DNA of 64,000 bases from JBGSMF01 sp964651475 (GTDB lineage Bacteria; Chloroflexota; Anaerolineae; Fen-1058): positions 186,001 through 250,000 of the forward strand of contig CAZYXV010000001.1 of assembly GCA_964651475.1 (NCBI GenBank). Direction: 5' to 3'. Shown here piece by piece: positions 6,513 through 17,700 of this stretch. Numbering within the stretch: position 1 is the first letter of the stretch; every line of letters begins with the position of its first letter. Position numbers and translations under genes: made by a program. A model generated the notes under the pieces. It saw only the letters and a program-made list of their open reading frames with translations. It did no database searches and had not been told where the DNA came from.

Positions 6513-9500
6513 ATGCCCCCCAAACACTTTTCCAGGGGAATCATTGGAATCATTGGCTTCTTACTTGCCATCGCGCTGGCAGGATTAGCCTCCCACGCCC
6601 TGTCATCCCATACGCTCCTGGCCGGCCCCCTTTTTACGGGCAATGTTCCGGCTGATTTTACAGCGCCCGATGTAGTGGTGGTGGCTGATCCGGGCGGCCT
6701 GGCCGACGTGGATCTCCCCGCCGCGGCGCCGTCCGGCACGATCAGCGGTTGGGACGTTGCCGCAGACGCTATATACTTTGACTATGACTCTGACACAGAT
6801 ACCATGTACGTCGGCATCAATTGCCATGGTATTTGCGGCGACGCCGATGGCGACGGCGACCCATCCACAACGGCACCCTGGCTGGACAATGTTGGCGGCA
6901 TTGACCTGGCGGACATGGCCGAAACCGAGTTTTTCATTTTGTTCGTCAGGCCCGATAATGATACTGCGCCGCTGACCCTGGTGGGCGTCTTGCCTTTTTA
7001 CGACATCAATGCCTTTAGCATTTACAATCCGCTCAATCCCCTGTCCAGTACCGTTACCTTGTTCGCCAGTCCCAGCGCGGCGGCGCCGGATTTAGAGTTT
7101 AGCATTTCCCAGTTTTCTACTCTGCCTGGCTTTAACTTTACTCCGTGCAGCACTGTTACATTCAGGACGAGCCTGATCCTTGGCTCCTTCCAGGATGACG
7201 ACATTGGCGAAGAATTCGTTCCTTCGCCATTCAATTATGTGACCGTGACAATTCCCATCGCGCCGTTCCCAAGCGAGGCCGATCTAGAACTTGCCATGTC
7301 GGCTGTGCCCACATCGGCTGCGCCTGGCGCTCCCCTTTCTTACGTTCTCAACTATCGCAATAATGGCCCGCAGTGCTCTACGCGCGTGTCCATCATTAAC
7401 CAGATACCCTCGCTCATAACCGACGCCAAATTCGCAAGCGATCCGCCGCTCACCGCCAGCGGCAGCTTTTCTTATACCTGGGACGTCGGTACGTTGATGC
7501 CGGGGATGAGCGGCGTCGTTACAATCACAGGCAGGCTGCAAGTCGGCCTGCCCGCCGGTACACTCATCACCAACACAGCCACCATCACTGGCGACTATGA
7601 GGTGAATCCAGGCAACAACGGCAGTCAATCTGCCACGATGGTGCTGAATCTTCCGCCGCTCGCTGTAGACGATTCAGTGAGCACGCTGGAAGACATCACG
7701 CTGGGCCTCGATGTACTGAGCAATGACAGCGACCTCAATCACGACGCCCTGGTTGTAATCAGCGTGGAACCGCCCGCCAACGGGGTAGCTGGCACAAGCA
7801 GTCTGACTATTACCTATACACCAACGCACAATTTTAACGGCGTGGATAGTTTCGCTTACACCGTCAGCGATGGGCACGGCGGTTCAAGCACCGCCGCTGT
7901 TACCATCACTGTCATAGCAGTCAATGATCCGCCGCTCACCGTGGGCGAGAGCTATACTACCGCCAAAGACACACCGCTCGTAGTAGCCGCACCCGGCGTA
8001 TTGGATAATGACACTGATCCAGAAGTTGACCCCCTGACGGCGCACCTTGACTTGGCGCCCCTATTTGGAGACCTGACGCTCTTGCCTGACGGCGGATTTG
8101 TCTACACGCCCACGCTCGATTTTTACGGTGTGGACACCTTTACCTATCACGCCAATGATGGCAGCGACAGTTCCGGCACAACCACTGTCACCATCACCGT
8201 GGTACCGGTTGATGCTCCCCCATTCGCCGCCAACGACAGCTACACCACCACCAAAGACACACCGCTCGCGGTGGCGGCGCCGGGCGTGCTGGACAATGAC
8301 ACTGACCCAGAAGGCCGCCCGTTGACAGCGCACCTTGACTCGGTGCCCACATTTGGAGAGCTGACGCTTTTGCCAGATGGCGGATTTGTTTATACACCCA
8401 CGCTTGATTTTTACGGGGTTGATCTCTTTACTTATCACGCCAGCGACAGCGTAAACAACTCGAACGTCGCTATGGTCGTCATCACCGTCACGCCAATGGT
8501 CAACAATCCGCCCGTGGCCGTGAACGACGATTACACTACCGTCGAAGACACACCGCTCACGGTGGCCGCGCCGGGCGTGTTGGGCAATGACACCGACCCC
8601 GAAGGCCAGCCCTTGACAGCGCATCTCGACCACGCTCCCGCGCTTGGTGCACTGGCGCTTTGGCCCAACGGCGCGCTGGTCTATACGCCCACTCTCGGTT
8701 ACACCGGCGTCGTCACCTTTAGCTATCACGCCAGCGACGGCGCACACAACTCGAACGTCGCTATGGTCGTCATCACCGTCACGCCAATGGTCAACAATCC
8801 GCCCGTGGCCGTGAACGACGATTACACTACCGTCGAAGACACACCGCTCACGGTGGCCGCGCCGGGCGTGTTGGGCAATGACACCGACCCCGAAGGCCAG
8901 CCCTTGACAGCGCATCTCGACCACGCTCCCGCGCTTGGTGCACTGGCGCTTTGGCCCAACGGCGCGCTGGTCTATACGCCCACTCTCGGTTACACCGGCG
9001 TCGTCACCTTTAGCTATCACGCCAGCGACGGCGCACACAACTCGAACGTCGCTATGGTCGTCATCACCGTCACGCCAATGGTCAACAATCCNNNNNNNNN
9101 NNNNNNNNNNNNNNNNNNNNNNNNNNNNNNNNNNNNNNNNNNNNNNNNNNNNNNNNNNNNNNNNNNNNNNNNNNNNNNNNNNNNNNNNNNNCACACAACT
9201 CGAACGTCGCTATGGTCGTCATCACCGTCACGCCAATGGTCAACAACCCGCCCGTCGCCGCCGATGACGCCACTGCCACCCTGGAAGGTCTACCTGTGAC
9301 AATTGACGTGCTCGCCAACGACAGCGACGCGGATGAGGACAGCCTCGCTATTATAGCCGTGGGCAATCCCTCTCATGGGGGCGCCAAAACAGATGGCACA
9401 GTCATTGTCTACACGCCTACGCTCAACTTTCGCGGCCAGGATATTTTCACCTACACTATCAGCGATGGCAACGGCGGCCACGACACGGCTATCGTGACCG

Positions 9501-10024
9501 TCACTGTCAGGGCAAAACCCATCATCTATCTGCCGCTCGTGATGCAGCAGTATGTCAGCGCGCCCGACCTGGTCATCGAGCACCTCATTGCCACCAACAA
9601 CAATGTGCAAGTTGTTATCAAAAACCAGGGTGATGCGCCGATCGTTGGTGTCTTCTGGGTGGAGGCCTACATTGACCCTCATCCTGTTCCAACCGGCGTC
9701 AACCAAACCTGGGATCAGTTATGCAGCCAGGGACTCGTCTGGGGCATCACGAGCGCAGCCCTGCCTTCTCTCGTAGCGGGTGGAACTCTCACGCTCACCG
9801 TGGGCGACGCATATTACCGCGAAAATTTGAGCGAGATATCTTGGCCGCTGCCAGTTGGCACCCCCGTCTACGCCCAGGTGGATTCAGCCGACATCCGAAC
9901 CACGTATGGGGCCGTGCTCGAGAAACACGAAATCGTCGGCGCAGCCTACAATAACATCACCGGCACGCTATCGACGCCAGACGCCCTAAGCCCAGTCACA
10001 GAACGCGGAGAACATGGAAACTGA
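6513..10024 (+). CDS. Large secreted protein with cadherin-like (VCBS/Big) tandem repeats; broken by an assembly gap
   Basis: A signal peptide or anchor (GIIGIIGFLLAIALAG) is followed by a beta-rich N-terminal domain with a Ca-binding-looking DADGDGDPS loop, one DUF11-like domain (from about residue 255), then five or more cadherin-like repeats of about 97 residues (NPPVAVNDDYTTVEDTPL, then GVLGNDTDPEG). After the last repeat comes a YLPLV linker and a CARDB-like C-terminal domain shared with the 3212-residue protein at 11753. A run of 100 N (9092-9191) falls in the repeats and puts the flanks in different frames, so the length is unknown. The ATG at 6513 has GAGGGAAAA in front. Probably a cell-surface adhesin or matrix protein. 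Confidence 0.85.
8461..9091 (+). repeat. Near-identical 291-bp tandem repeat units
   Basis: The landmark CGAACGTCGCTATGGTCG occurs at 8461, 8752, 9043 and, after the gap, 9201. The first three are spaced exactly 291 bp (97 codons), and the unit from 8752 repeats the previous one without a difference that I can see. Such identity explains the assembly break. Confidence 0.9.
9092..9191. other. Assembly gap (100 N)
   Basis: Exactly 100 N, the usual placeholder for unknown size. The spacing of the 291-bp repeat predicts a true length of 233 + 291k bases, which also restores the reading frame. Confidence 0.95.
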
Positions 10025-10047
10025 CATTCTCCGCGTATCGCCCTAGA

Positions 10048-11232
10048 TCAAGCCGGCAGGGTGAGATATATTTTTTGGTAGCTGTGGTAGCGAGCCTCGG
10101 AGATGCGCCCTTCCCGCAAGGCGTGTTTTACGGCGCAGTCTGGCTCGTGGGTATGTGAACAATCGCTAAAGCGGCAATACCTGGCCGCAGAGGCAATTTC
10201 TGGATAAAAGTGGACCAGCTCGCTCTGGCGCAGACCGCTCAGGCCAAACTCACGGATTCCTGGAGTGTCCACAACAAAACCGCCCATCTCTAACTTTAGC
10301 ATACTAACCTGAGTGGTGGTATGTTTTCCCTCTCCACTGGCGTCGCTTACTTCACGGGTGCGGAGATGTAACCCCGGTTGCACGGCAATCAACAACGACG
10401 ATTTGCCTACGCCCGATACCCCGGTCAGCACCGTGATCCGCCCGCGTAGCACCTCGCACAAATCGGGGATACCTTGCCCGGTGAGCGCGCTGGTAAAGAG
10501 CACACGATAGCCCAGGTCGAGGTAGGGGCGCAGCGTGGCGCGGCAGGCGGCCTCGTCTTCAGCCAGGTCAACCTTGTTGACGCAAATAATTGGCCTCAGG
10601 TTGCACCGCTCGGCAGAGACGAGATAGCGATCTATCAATTCCAACCAGATGACGGGGTCACGCCAGGCGACGACGATCAAAACCTGGTCGGCATTCGCCA
10701 CAATGACCTGCCGCAGATGGTCGAGATACACATCGGGTCGAGCCAGCGCGCTGCGGCGAGGCAGTACGGCCTCCACAATGCCGTGCCCCGATCCGTCGCC
10801 ATCTTTCACTATCACGTGATCGCCCACAGCCACCACGTTGGTAAAACCCGTATCCACCGCGCTCAACGAACCGCGCAGTCCACACATCAGGCTGCGCCCC
10901 TCCACATCCACCCGGCACAAACTGCTGCTCACCTCCACCACCACGCCTCGCTGCCCCGCCATTTCTTCCACCGGCCGGGCGCTGTCGGCGTCTTCCTGGT
11001 CTTCCCACTCTGCCAGCGCCCTGGCCCAAACCGCCTGGCGGCGCTCGCGTTCTCCACGCGGCATGACGCGCTCGCTGCTTGGCATACCTGCAAGATCGTC
11101 AACGCTATCCGGCGTCCACTCTTTGGAACGCACCTGCTTAGGTTTGCGGTTGCGCTTGACTTGCTTTTGAACCATTCGCATGGTCTTGGCAGTCTTGTAA
11201 TGCTGCCATCGCTTTTCTTCACGAGTAGGCAC
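10048..11232 (-). CDS. rsgA: Ribosome small-subunit-dependent GTPase RsgA
   Basis: The 394-residue protein has the circularly permuted GTPase order of RsgA: an OB-fold at about residues 90-155, the G4 motif CVNKVDLAE, then the P-loop GVSGVGKSSL near 270, the switch region GEGKHTTTQ and DTPG, and a C-terminal zinc site (C-x5-C-x-H-x5-C in CRFSDCSHTHEPDC). It checks maturation of the 30S subunit. A basic N-terminal extension of about 85 residues precedes the usual start and may bind RNA. I start at a GTG at 11232 with GGAGG 8 nt upstream. The gene lies behind a leader ORF, a terminator and an alternative hairpin (11264-11530), so transcription is probably attenuated. Confidence 0.92.
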   Translation of the reverse strand: MPTREEKRWQHYKTAKTMRMVQKQVKRNRKPKQVRSKEWTPDSVDDLAGMPSSERVMPRGERERRQAVWARALAEWEDQEDADSARPVEEMAGQRGVVVEVSSSLCRVDVEGRSLMCGLRGSLSAVDTGFTNVVAVGDHVIVKDGDGSGHGIVEAVLPRRSALARPDVYLDHLRQVIVANADQVLIVVAWRDPVIWLELIDRYLVSAERCNLRPIICVNKVDLAEDEAACRATLRPYLDLGYRVLFTSALTGQGIPDLCEVLRGRITVLTGVSGVGKSSLLIAVQPGLHLRTREVSDASGEGKHTTTQVSMLKLEMGGFVVDTPGIREFGLSGLRQSELVHFYPEIASAARYCRFSDCSHTHEPDCAVKHALREGRISEARYHSYQKIYLTLPA

Positions 11233-11263
11233 GGCTGTATTCCTCCACCATATTAAAGCAAAC

Positions 11264-11293
11264 GGGCCACGAATCATCTGGCGCTCGTGGCCC
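11264..11293 (-). promoter_or_regulatory. Second hairpin in rsgA leader (possible switch partner)
   Basis: On the minus strand GGGCCACGA and TCGTGGCCC form a 9-bp stem (11293-11285 with 11272-11264). Its 5' arm can instead pair with the 3' arm of the terminator hairpin directly upstream, because both share the CCACGAG/CTCGTGG core. Confidence 0.55.
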
Positions 11294-11298
11294 TAAAC

Positions 11299-11339
11299 AA
11301 AAAAACCACGAGTGAGCGATCTCGTCGCCGACTCGTGGC
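11299..11339 (-). terminator. Intrinsic terminator in rsgA leader
   Basis: On the minus strand CCACGAGT and ACTCGTGG form an 8-bp stem with an inner GCGA/TCGC stem, followed at once by seven T. It lies between the leader ORF and rsgA, about 65 nt before the GTG start. Confidence 0.8.
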
Positions 11340-11371
11340 AAGCTCTACAAACTCAGCTCCAGCGCTGTATG

Positions 11372-11452
11372 CTAGATGCCCCACTCGCCCAGAGGGCGGC
11401 AGACAAGATCAATACAAATAGAAACACACACAAGTGCCCGTGTTTGTATCAT
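11372..11452 (-). CDS. 26-residue leader peptide ORF upstream of rsgA
   Basis: A short frame starts at ATG 11452 with a perfect AAGGAGG placed 8 nt upstream and ends at a TAG after 26 codons. The peptide is hydrophobic in its middle and has three cysteines (residues 9, 13 and 18; VCVSICIDLVC). It follows a near-consensus promoter and precedes the terminator and switch hairpin ahead of rsgA, which is the layout of an attenuator leader. The ribosome site is the strongest evidence of translation. A small membrane peptide is the alternative. No family is recognised. Confidence 0.6.
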   Translation of the reverse strand: MIQTRALVCVSICIDLVCRPLGEWGI

Positions 11453-11502
11453 ATTGTTTGCCTCCTTCTGGAATAAAAATCTGTTTGCCCTAACGCGCGT
11501 TT

Positions 11503-11530
11503 ATTATACATAAAAGCCCGGATTCGTCAA
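11503..11530 (-). promoter_or_regulatory. Sigma-70 promoter of the leader ORF-rsgA unit
   Basis: On the minus strand TTGACG (11530-11525) and a perfect TATAAT (11508-11503) are separated by 16 nt. The -10 box ends 50 nt before the leader ORF. Confidence 0.7.
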
Positions 11531-11595
11531 ACGCCGCCCCGCTTGCTCGTTCCACCGCACGGGCCGGCTGCCACCCCACCCGTACCTTAGAACTA

Positions 11596-11625
11596 TTGCC
11601 ACTTTGCGCCAGAATATTGTATACT
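11596..11625 (+). promoter_or_regulatory. Putative promoter of the giant surface-protein gene
   Basis: TTGCCA (11596-11601) and TATACT (11620-11625) are spaced 18 nt apart, leaving an untranslated leader of about 120 nt before the ATG at 11753. Confidence 0.45.
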
Positions 11626-11752
11626 AACTTTGTGCTGGCAATACCCCAGCGCTGCAAATCATTCGGACTGAATCATATCAGCTTCATCACCCTCGTACCC
11701 AAAAATTTGTGCTAGATAATCGTTTTTATCTTTTCACGGAGGGGAATTTTTC

Positions 11753-14700
11753 ATGTATATCAAACGTTTCATCCATGTCTTGACTCTCGCGTTTTTCTTC
11801 CTCGTTGTCAGCGTGCTTGGATTGGCTCTCAGCGCCAACCCGCCCCAAACAGTTCAGGCCAGTCCCAACCAGCCATCTTTTGCGCCAGCCGACGTCGAGG
11901 TCGTAGAGCTTGTCCCCGACGCTCCCGCTCGGGCCGCCCCGGCGCGGCTCGAACTCAACGGCAGCTACAACGTTTACTATGTCGCGTCGCCGTGCGATGG
12001 CGTTCCGGCGCCGTGCTATACCAGCGTGCAGGCAGCCATAGACGCCGCCCACACGCCCACCGACCTTATCAAAGTGGCTGCCGGGACATACAGCGGCGTG
12101 GTGCTCCGGGGCGGCACGCTGCAAACCGCCTATATCAGCAAGACCCTCATTCTGCAGGGCGGCTATACCACGTCCGATTGGAACACGCCCGACCCTGTCG
12201 CGCATCGCACCGTGCTGGACGCTGGCGGCGGCGGGCGCGTCATCTTTATGACCAACACCGTGACGGCCACAGTGGCCGGGTTCGACATTCGTAATGGCCG
12301 GGTCACCAGCGCTGGCGGCGGCGGCGTCTACGTGGGCAACGGCAATCTCACCCTGCAAGACAACCGAATCTATAACAATGTCTTTAACAGCGCCTCTTCC
12401 AACAACGGGGGCGGCGGCATCTTGATCGCCATGGGCAGTTCCACCCTTCAAGATAACGAGATTTACAACAACACCGCCAACATTACCACCACGCAGGGCG
12501 GAAGCGGGGGCGGCGGCGTCTATGTTTACGAAGGCAATGCCACACTGGAGCGCAATGCCATCTGGGGCAACCAGAGCCGGGTAGTCGCTTCGTCGGGCAG
12601 CATCGAGGGCGGCGGGGGGGGCGGCATTTTCATCCGCAGCGCCAGCGGCGCCTACACTTCAGTGATACGAGATAACCGCATCTCTACCAACACCGTGACG
12701 CTTTCAGGCCAGATGATTCAAAGCGGCGGCGGCGGCGTCTACGTCTACAGAGATGATACCCTCGTGGAATTGAACGAGATTTACAATAACACGGCAAACA
12801 CCACTGCCTCCGACGACGGCGGCGGCGGCCTCTACGTCCACTGTCATTTGGGCTGCGCGCCCCACGTCACACAAAACAAGGTATACAACAACAGCCTCCC
12901 TGGCGGCTCGGTTAATCAGCGCGGCGGCGGCGTTTACGTCTATGCAAGCGGCGCGCTGGTGGAAAGAAACGCCATTTACGACAATACCGCCCACCAGGGC
13001 GGCGGACTGGCCATTGACATCAGTTCCACCACTGTCCAAAACAACCTTATCTACAGCAACACGGCCGCCGACGGCGGTGGTATCTTTACATACCAGTCCG
13101 TTGGAACCTCGAACCCCACACTTGTCAACAATACAATCTATAGCAACCAGGCCAATCCAGGCAGCGGCGGCGGCATTCACCGGGCGAGCGGTTCCCCCAC
13201 AATTCGCAACAACATCATAGCCAACAACACTGGCTACGGCGTGTATGCCATCGGCTTTGCCGTTTATTATTCTGACTTTTCGAATAACTCAGCGGGAACT
13301 TGCATCCTTGGCACAACGTGTACGGCAGTCGAGCACAACATTTTCAGCGACCCTCTCTTCAAGAATCCGCCCGTAAACTTGCGCCTGCAATCCAGCTCGC
13401 CGTGCATTGACGCCGCCGACCCAAGCAACTATCCCGCCACCGATTACGACGGTTACGCTCGCCCGTTCGGCCAATACGCCGATATGGGGGCGTTTGAATT
13501 TTACGCCGGCGACTGCTTTGCGCAGGTTCCACCCGATACGCGCGTGTACACGAATGCGCAGACAGCGATTGACGTGGCCGGCTCGGGCGCGCTGGTCAAG
13601 CTGGCCGGCACGTGCGCGGACGTCGGCCAGCGCGCCGGGCTGTGGCAACTGGCCTACGTCAGCAAGACGGTGACGCTGCGAGGCGGCTATACCACTACGA
13701 ACTGGGACACCTCCAACCCCACCGCCAACCCCACCACGCTGGATGCGATGGGACAGGGACGCGCCATCTATATCACCGGCAATATCGCCCCGACTGTCGA
13801 GGGATTGCGCATCACGGGCGGCGACGCCAGCCTGGGCGGGGGCGCCAACCAGGGCGGCGGCGTGCATGTCGTCACAGCCACGGCCACGCTCAAAAACTGC
13901 CAGGTGTTTAGCAATACGGCACAATTGGGCGGAGGCATGTTCAACTTGAGCAGCGATTCCAAGCTGGTCAATGTGAACTTTTACCGGAACACAGCCCAGA
14001 CCGGCGCGGGGATGTACAACACAAACAGCGCCCCCAGGCTGGTGAATGTGACGTTTAACGGCAACACGGCCTCCGCCTCCGGCGGCGGGATGGCCAATGC
14101 TGCCGGCAGCAGCCCCACATTGGCAAACGTCACCTTTAGCGGCAACGCCGCCTCCACCTCCGGCGGCGGGATATACAATGCCAACAGTGCCCCCCAAATA
14201 GTGAATGTCACCCTGAGCAGCAATTCAGCGGGGCAAGGCGGGGGGGTTTTTAACAGTTCCAGCAATCCCACTATCACTAACAGCATCTTGTGGAGCAACG
14301 CCAGCGGGCAGATTAGCGGCACCGGCTCGCTCTCGGTTTCGTACTGCCTGGTGCAGGGCGGGTATGCGGGCGGCTCGCACATCATCAGCGGCGATCCGCT
14401 CTTTGTCCGCGACCCCGGCGCCGGCGCCGACGCCACCTGGGGCACAGACGACGACGATTACGGCGACCTGCGCTTGCGCTCCACTTCGCCCGCCATTGAC
14501 CAGGGGCGCAACGCCGCCGTACCGCCCGATACGCTGGACCTCGACGGCGACGGCAACACAGCCGAGACGCTCCCGTTGGACATGGCGGGCAATCCCCGCA
14601 TCAACGGCACGCCGCCGGTGGTGGACCTGGGCGCTTACGAAGCCACCATCGCCGACCTGCGCCTGACCAAGACCGTCGTGCCCAGTACGCTTGTCTCGCC

Positions 14701-17700
14701 CGGCGATCTCGTCACGTACACCTTGACATTTTCCAACGCCGGGCCGTCTATCGCGCCCAACGTCGTGGTGGCAGACCAGGTGCCTATCAGCCTGACGCAA
14801 ATCAGCTTTACTTCTACCGGCGCGCTCGTCACGCCGGTGCCGGGCGTCACGTACACCTGGCAGGTGACAAACCTGAATCCCGGCGACGGCGGCGTCATTA
14901 TCGTCAACGGCGTCGTCAAGAGCGGCCTGCCCAACTATGCCACCTTCACCAACACCGCCTCCATCACCAGCACCGCCGTAGACACAGACACCGCCAACAA
15001 CGGCGGTTCGGCGGCGCTCACCGTCACCGTGCCCGTGTTGAGCATCGGCAAGCAAGCAGCGCGCGATCCGGTGCCGGCCGGCAAGGTGCTCACGTACACC
15101 CTCACCGTGACGAACAGCGGCGACATTGCCGCCACTGGCGTGACAATCACCGACACACTCCCGGCCAACACCGCCTTCCGCTCGGCCGATAGCGGCGGAG
15201 TGTTAGTGGGCAGCCAGGTGCGCTGGACAGGTCTGACGGTGGGCATCGGCAGCCACCTCAGCGTGCGCTTTTCCGTCACCGTGACCAAGCCGCTGCCCAA
15301 TGGCACACTGCTCCACAACGACGAGTATGGCGTGACCAGCGTCCAGGGCGCCAGCGCCGCCGGCGCGCCGCTCGCCGTCACCGTCACCAGCGCGCCCGAC
15401 GTCTCAATCCGCAAGACCGCCACGCCCACCACCGCCATTCCGGGCCAACCCATTACCTTCACCCTGACCTTTTCCAACGCCGGCAATGATACTGCTGCCA
15501 ACGTCGTCGTCACCGATATCGTGCCGGTCGAATTAACCGGCGTGAGCTTTGCACCCATCGGCGTCGCCGTCACCGATACGCTGGCTGCGCCGCCTTTTGT
15601 GTGGGACGTACAAGACCTGCTGCCCGATGCATCCGGCGCGATTCGCATTAACGGCACAGTCAGAACGGGCCTGCCCAATCACGCCACATTTACAAACCTC
15701 GCCGACATCGCCACCAGCGGCGTAGAGACAAACACCACCGACAACAGCCACTCCGTCCTCGTGATGGTCACAGCGCCTGCATTGAGCATTGACAAGGTGG
15801 CAATACCCGACCCGGTGCCGGCCGGCGAGGTGCTCACGTACACCCTCACCGTGACGAACAGCGGCGACATTGCCGCCACTGGCGTGACAATCACCGACAC
15901 ACTCCCGGCCAACACCGCCTTCCGCTCGGCCGATAGCGGCGGAGTGTTAGTGGGCAGCCAGGTGCGCTGGACAGGTCTGACGGTGGGCATCGGCAGCCAC
16001 CTCAGCGTGCGCTTTTCCGTCACCGTGACCAAGCCGCTGCCCAATGGCACACTGCTCCACAACGACGAGTATGGCGTGACCAGCGTCCAGGGCGCCAGCG
16101 CCGCCGGCGCGCCGCTCGCCGTCACCGTCACCAGCGCGCCCGACGTCTCAATCCGCAAGACCGCCACGCCCACCATGGCCGCGCCGGGGCAAGCCGTCAC
16201 ATACACCCTCGTCTTCACCAACGTTGGCAACGACACCGCCGCCAACGTCGTCATCACCGATATCGTGCCGATCAGTTTCACGGTTCAAAGCATCATGAGC
16301 AGCGGCGTGAATATCACCGACACACACGCCATCCCGCCATACGTCTGGAGCGTCCAGGACCTGCTCCCAGACGCGGGCGGCTTGATCGTCATAAATGGCA
16401 TGATCAGCCCCACCCTCCGCGCCGGCAACACCTTTACCAACACGGCTCTCATCGCCGCCGATGCAGAGATCAACACGGCGAACAATAGCAGCGGCGCGCC
16501 CGTAATCGTTCCTAACGCCAACCTCGCCATCACCAAGACCGCCTGGCCCGACCCGGCCATTGCGGGCGAATCGTTGTACTATACCATCACCATCGTCAAC
16601 CTGGGGCCAGACCCCGCTTACGGCGTCGTACTTTCAGACACATTGCCTCCCAGCACCACGCTGCATACGGTTGACCAGACGGATTACTTTTTCCAGGATC
16701 CCTTTGGGCCTGACGGCGGAGAAGGCTGGAATATCGCCTGGCACGACGGCCGCCCCAACATTCCAACAGATAACTGGATCGAGATGGCGAACCCCATAAC
16801 GCCAACCGGCGTGTATACCTCGCGCGTGATGGACGGCTACAACGCGGTCACGTGGAATCGCCTGGCGTGGATACCCCGGCGGCCCTATGGCAAAGCGCTG
16901 CCCGACGGCGGGCAGGCAGAAACAGCCTACGACCTGGGCAACGCCAACATGAGCGGCAACGCGCTCTTGCTGCACCTGGACGAAGCCGGCCCGACCAGTA
17001 CGTTCAGCGACACTTCTGGATTGAACCACATTGGCGCGTGCCCGGCGGCTATCGGCGAAACATGCCCCACCCCCGGCGCGCTGGGGCGCCTCGGCAGCGC
17101 GTTGAGCTTTGACGGCGCATTGAGCCAGACCATCGTGGTCGCAGACGATGCCGATCCGACACGCTTTGCAATGGAACTGTGGGTGCGCTCCTCCGTCGTC
17201 ACCAACACCAGTTTCATCCTCCGCACCGACGCCGTAACCAGCGCGGTGAGGCCGGGACACTATTCGCAATTGCTCGGCATCTCGGGCAGCAAGTTCATTT
17301 ATTACGTCAACGACGGCGCCGGCAAGACCATCGCCAGCCAGAGCGACGTGATGACAGACACGTGGTATCACGTGGTCGGCACGGCGCAGAGCGGCGGCGA
17401 AATCAGGCTGTACGTCAACGGGGCGCTAGAAGCCCGGCAAAGCGGCATCCGCACCTTGTGGGTGGGCGGGACACAGTACCGCCTGGGGGCAAGCTATGGA
17501 CTGCCCGGCGCGGCGCGCTATTTCAGCGGCGACCTGGACGAAGTGGCCGTCTATAGCCGCACGCTTTCCACCGCCGAAATCGCCGACCACTATTTGCGCG
17601 GCGCGCTGCGCATGGATTTCCAGGTGCGCTCGTGCGACGACGAGGCTTGCGCTGGCGAAAGCTTTGTGGGGCCGGGCGGCCTGCTCACAACCACGTACTC

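Noticed and set aside
8461..9091. Tandem repeats as a CRISPR array
   Set aside because: Units are 291 bp, coding and in frame, without spacers.
8061..9194. Minus-strand frame with repeats across the gap
   Set aside because: Mirror image of the cadherin-like repeats and partly made of N.
9192..9299. Apparent frameshift in the cadherin-like protein
   Set aside because: Caused by the arbitrary 100-N gap; the 291-bp repeat phase restores the frame.
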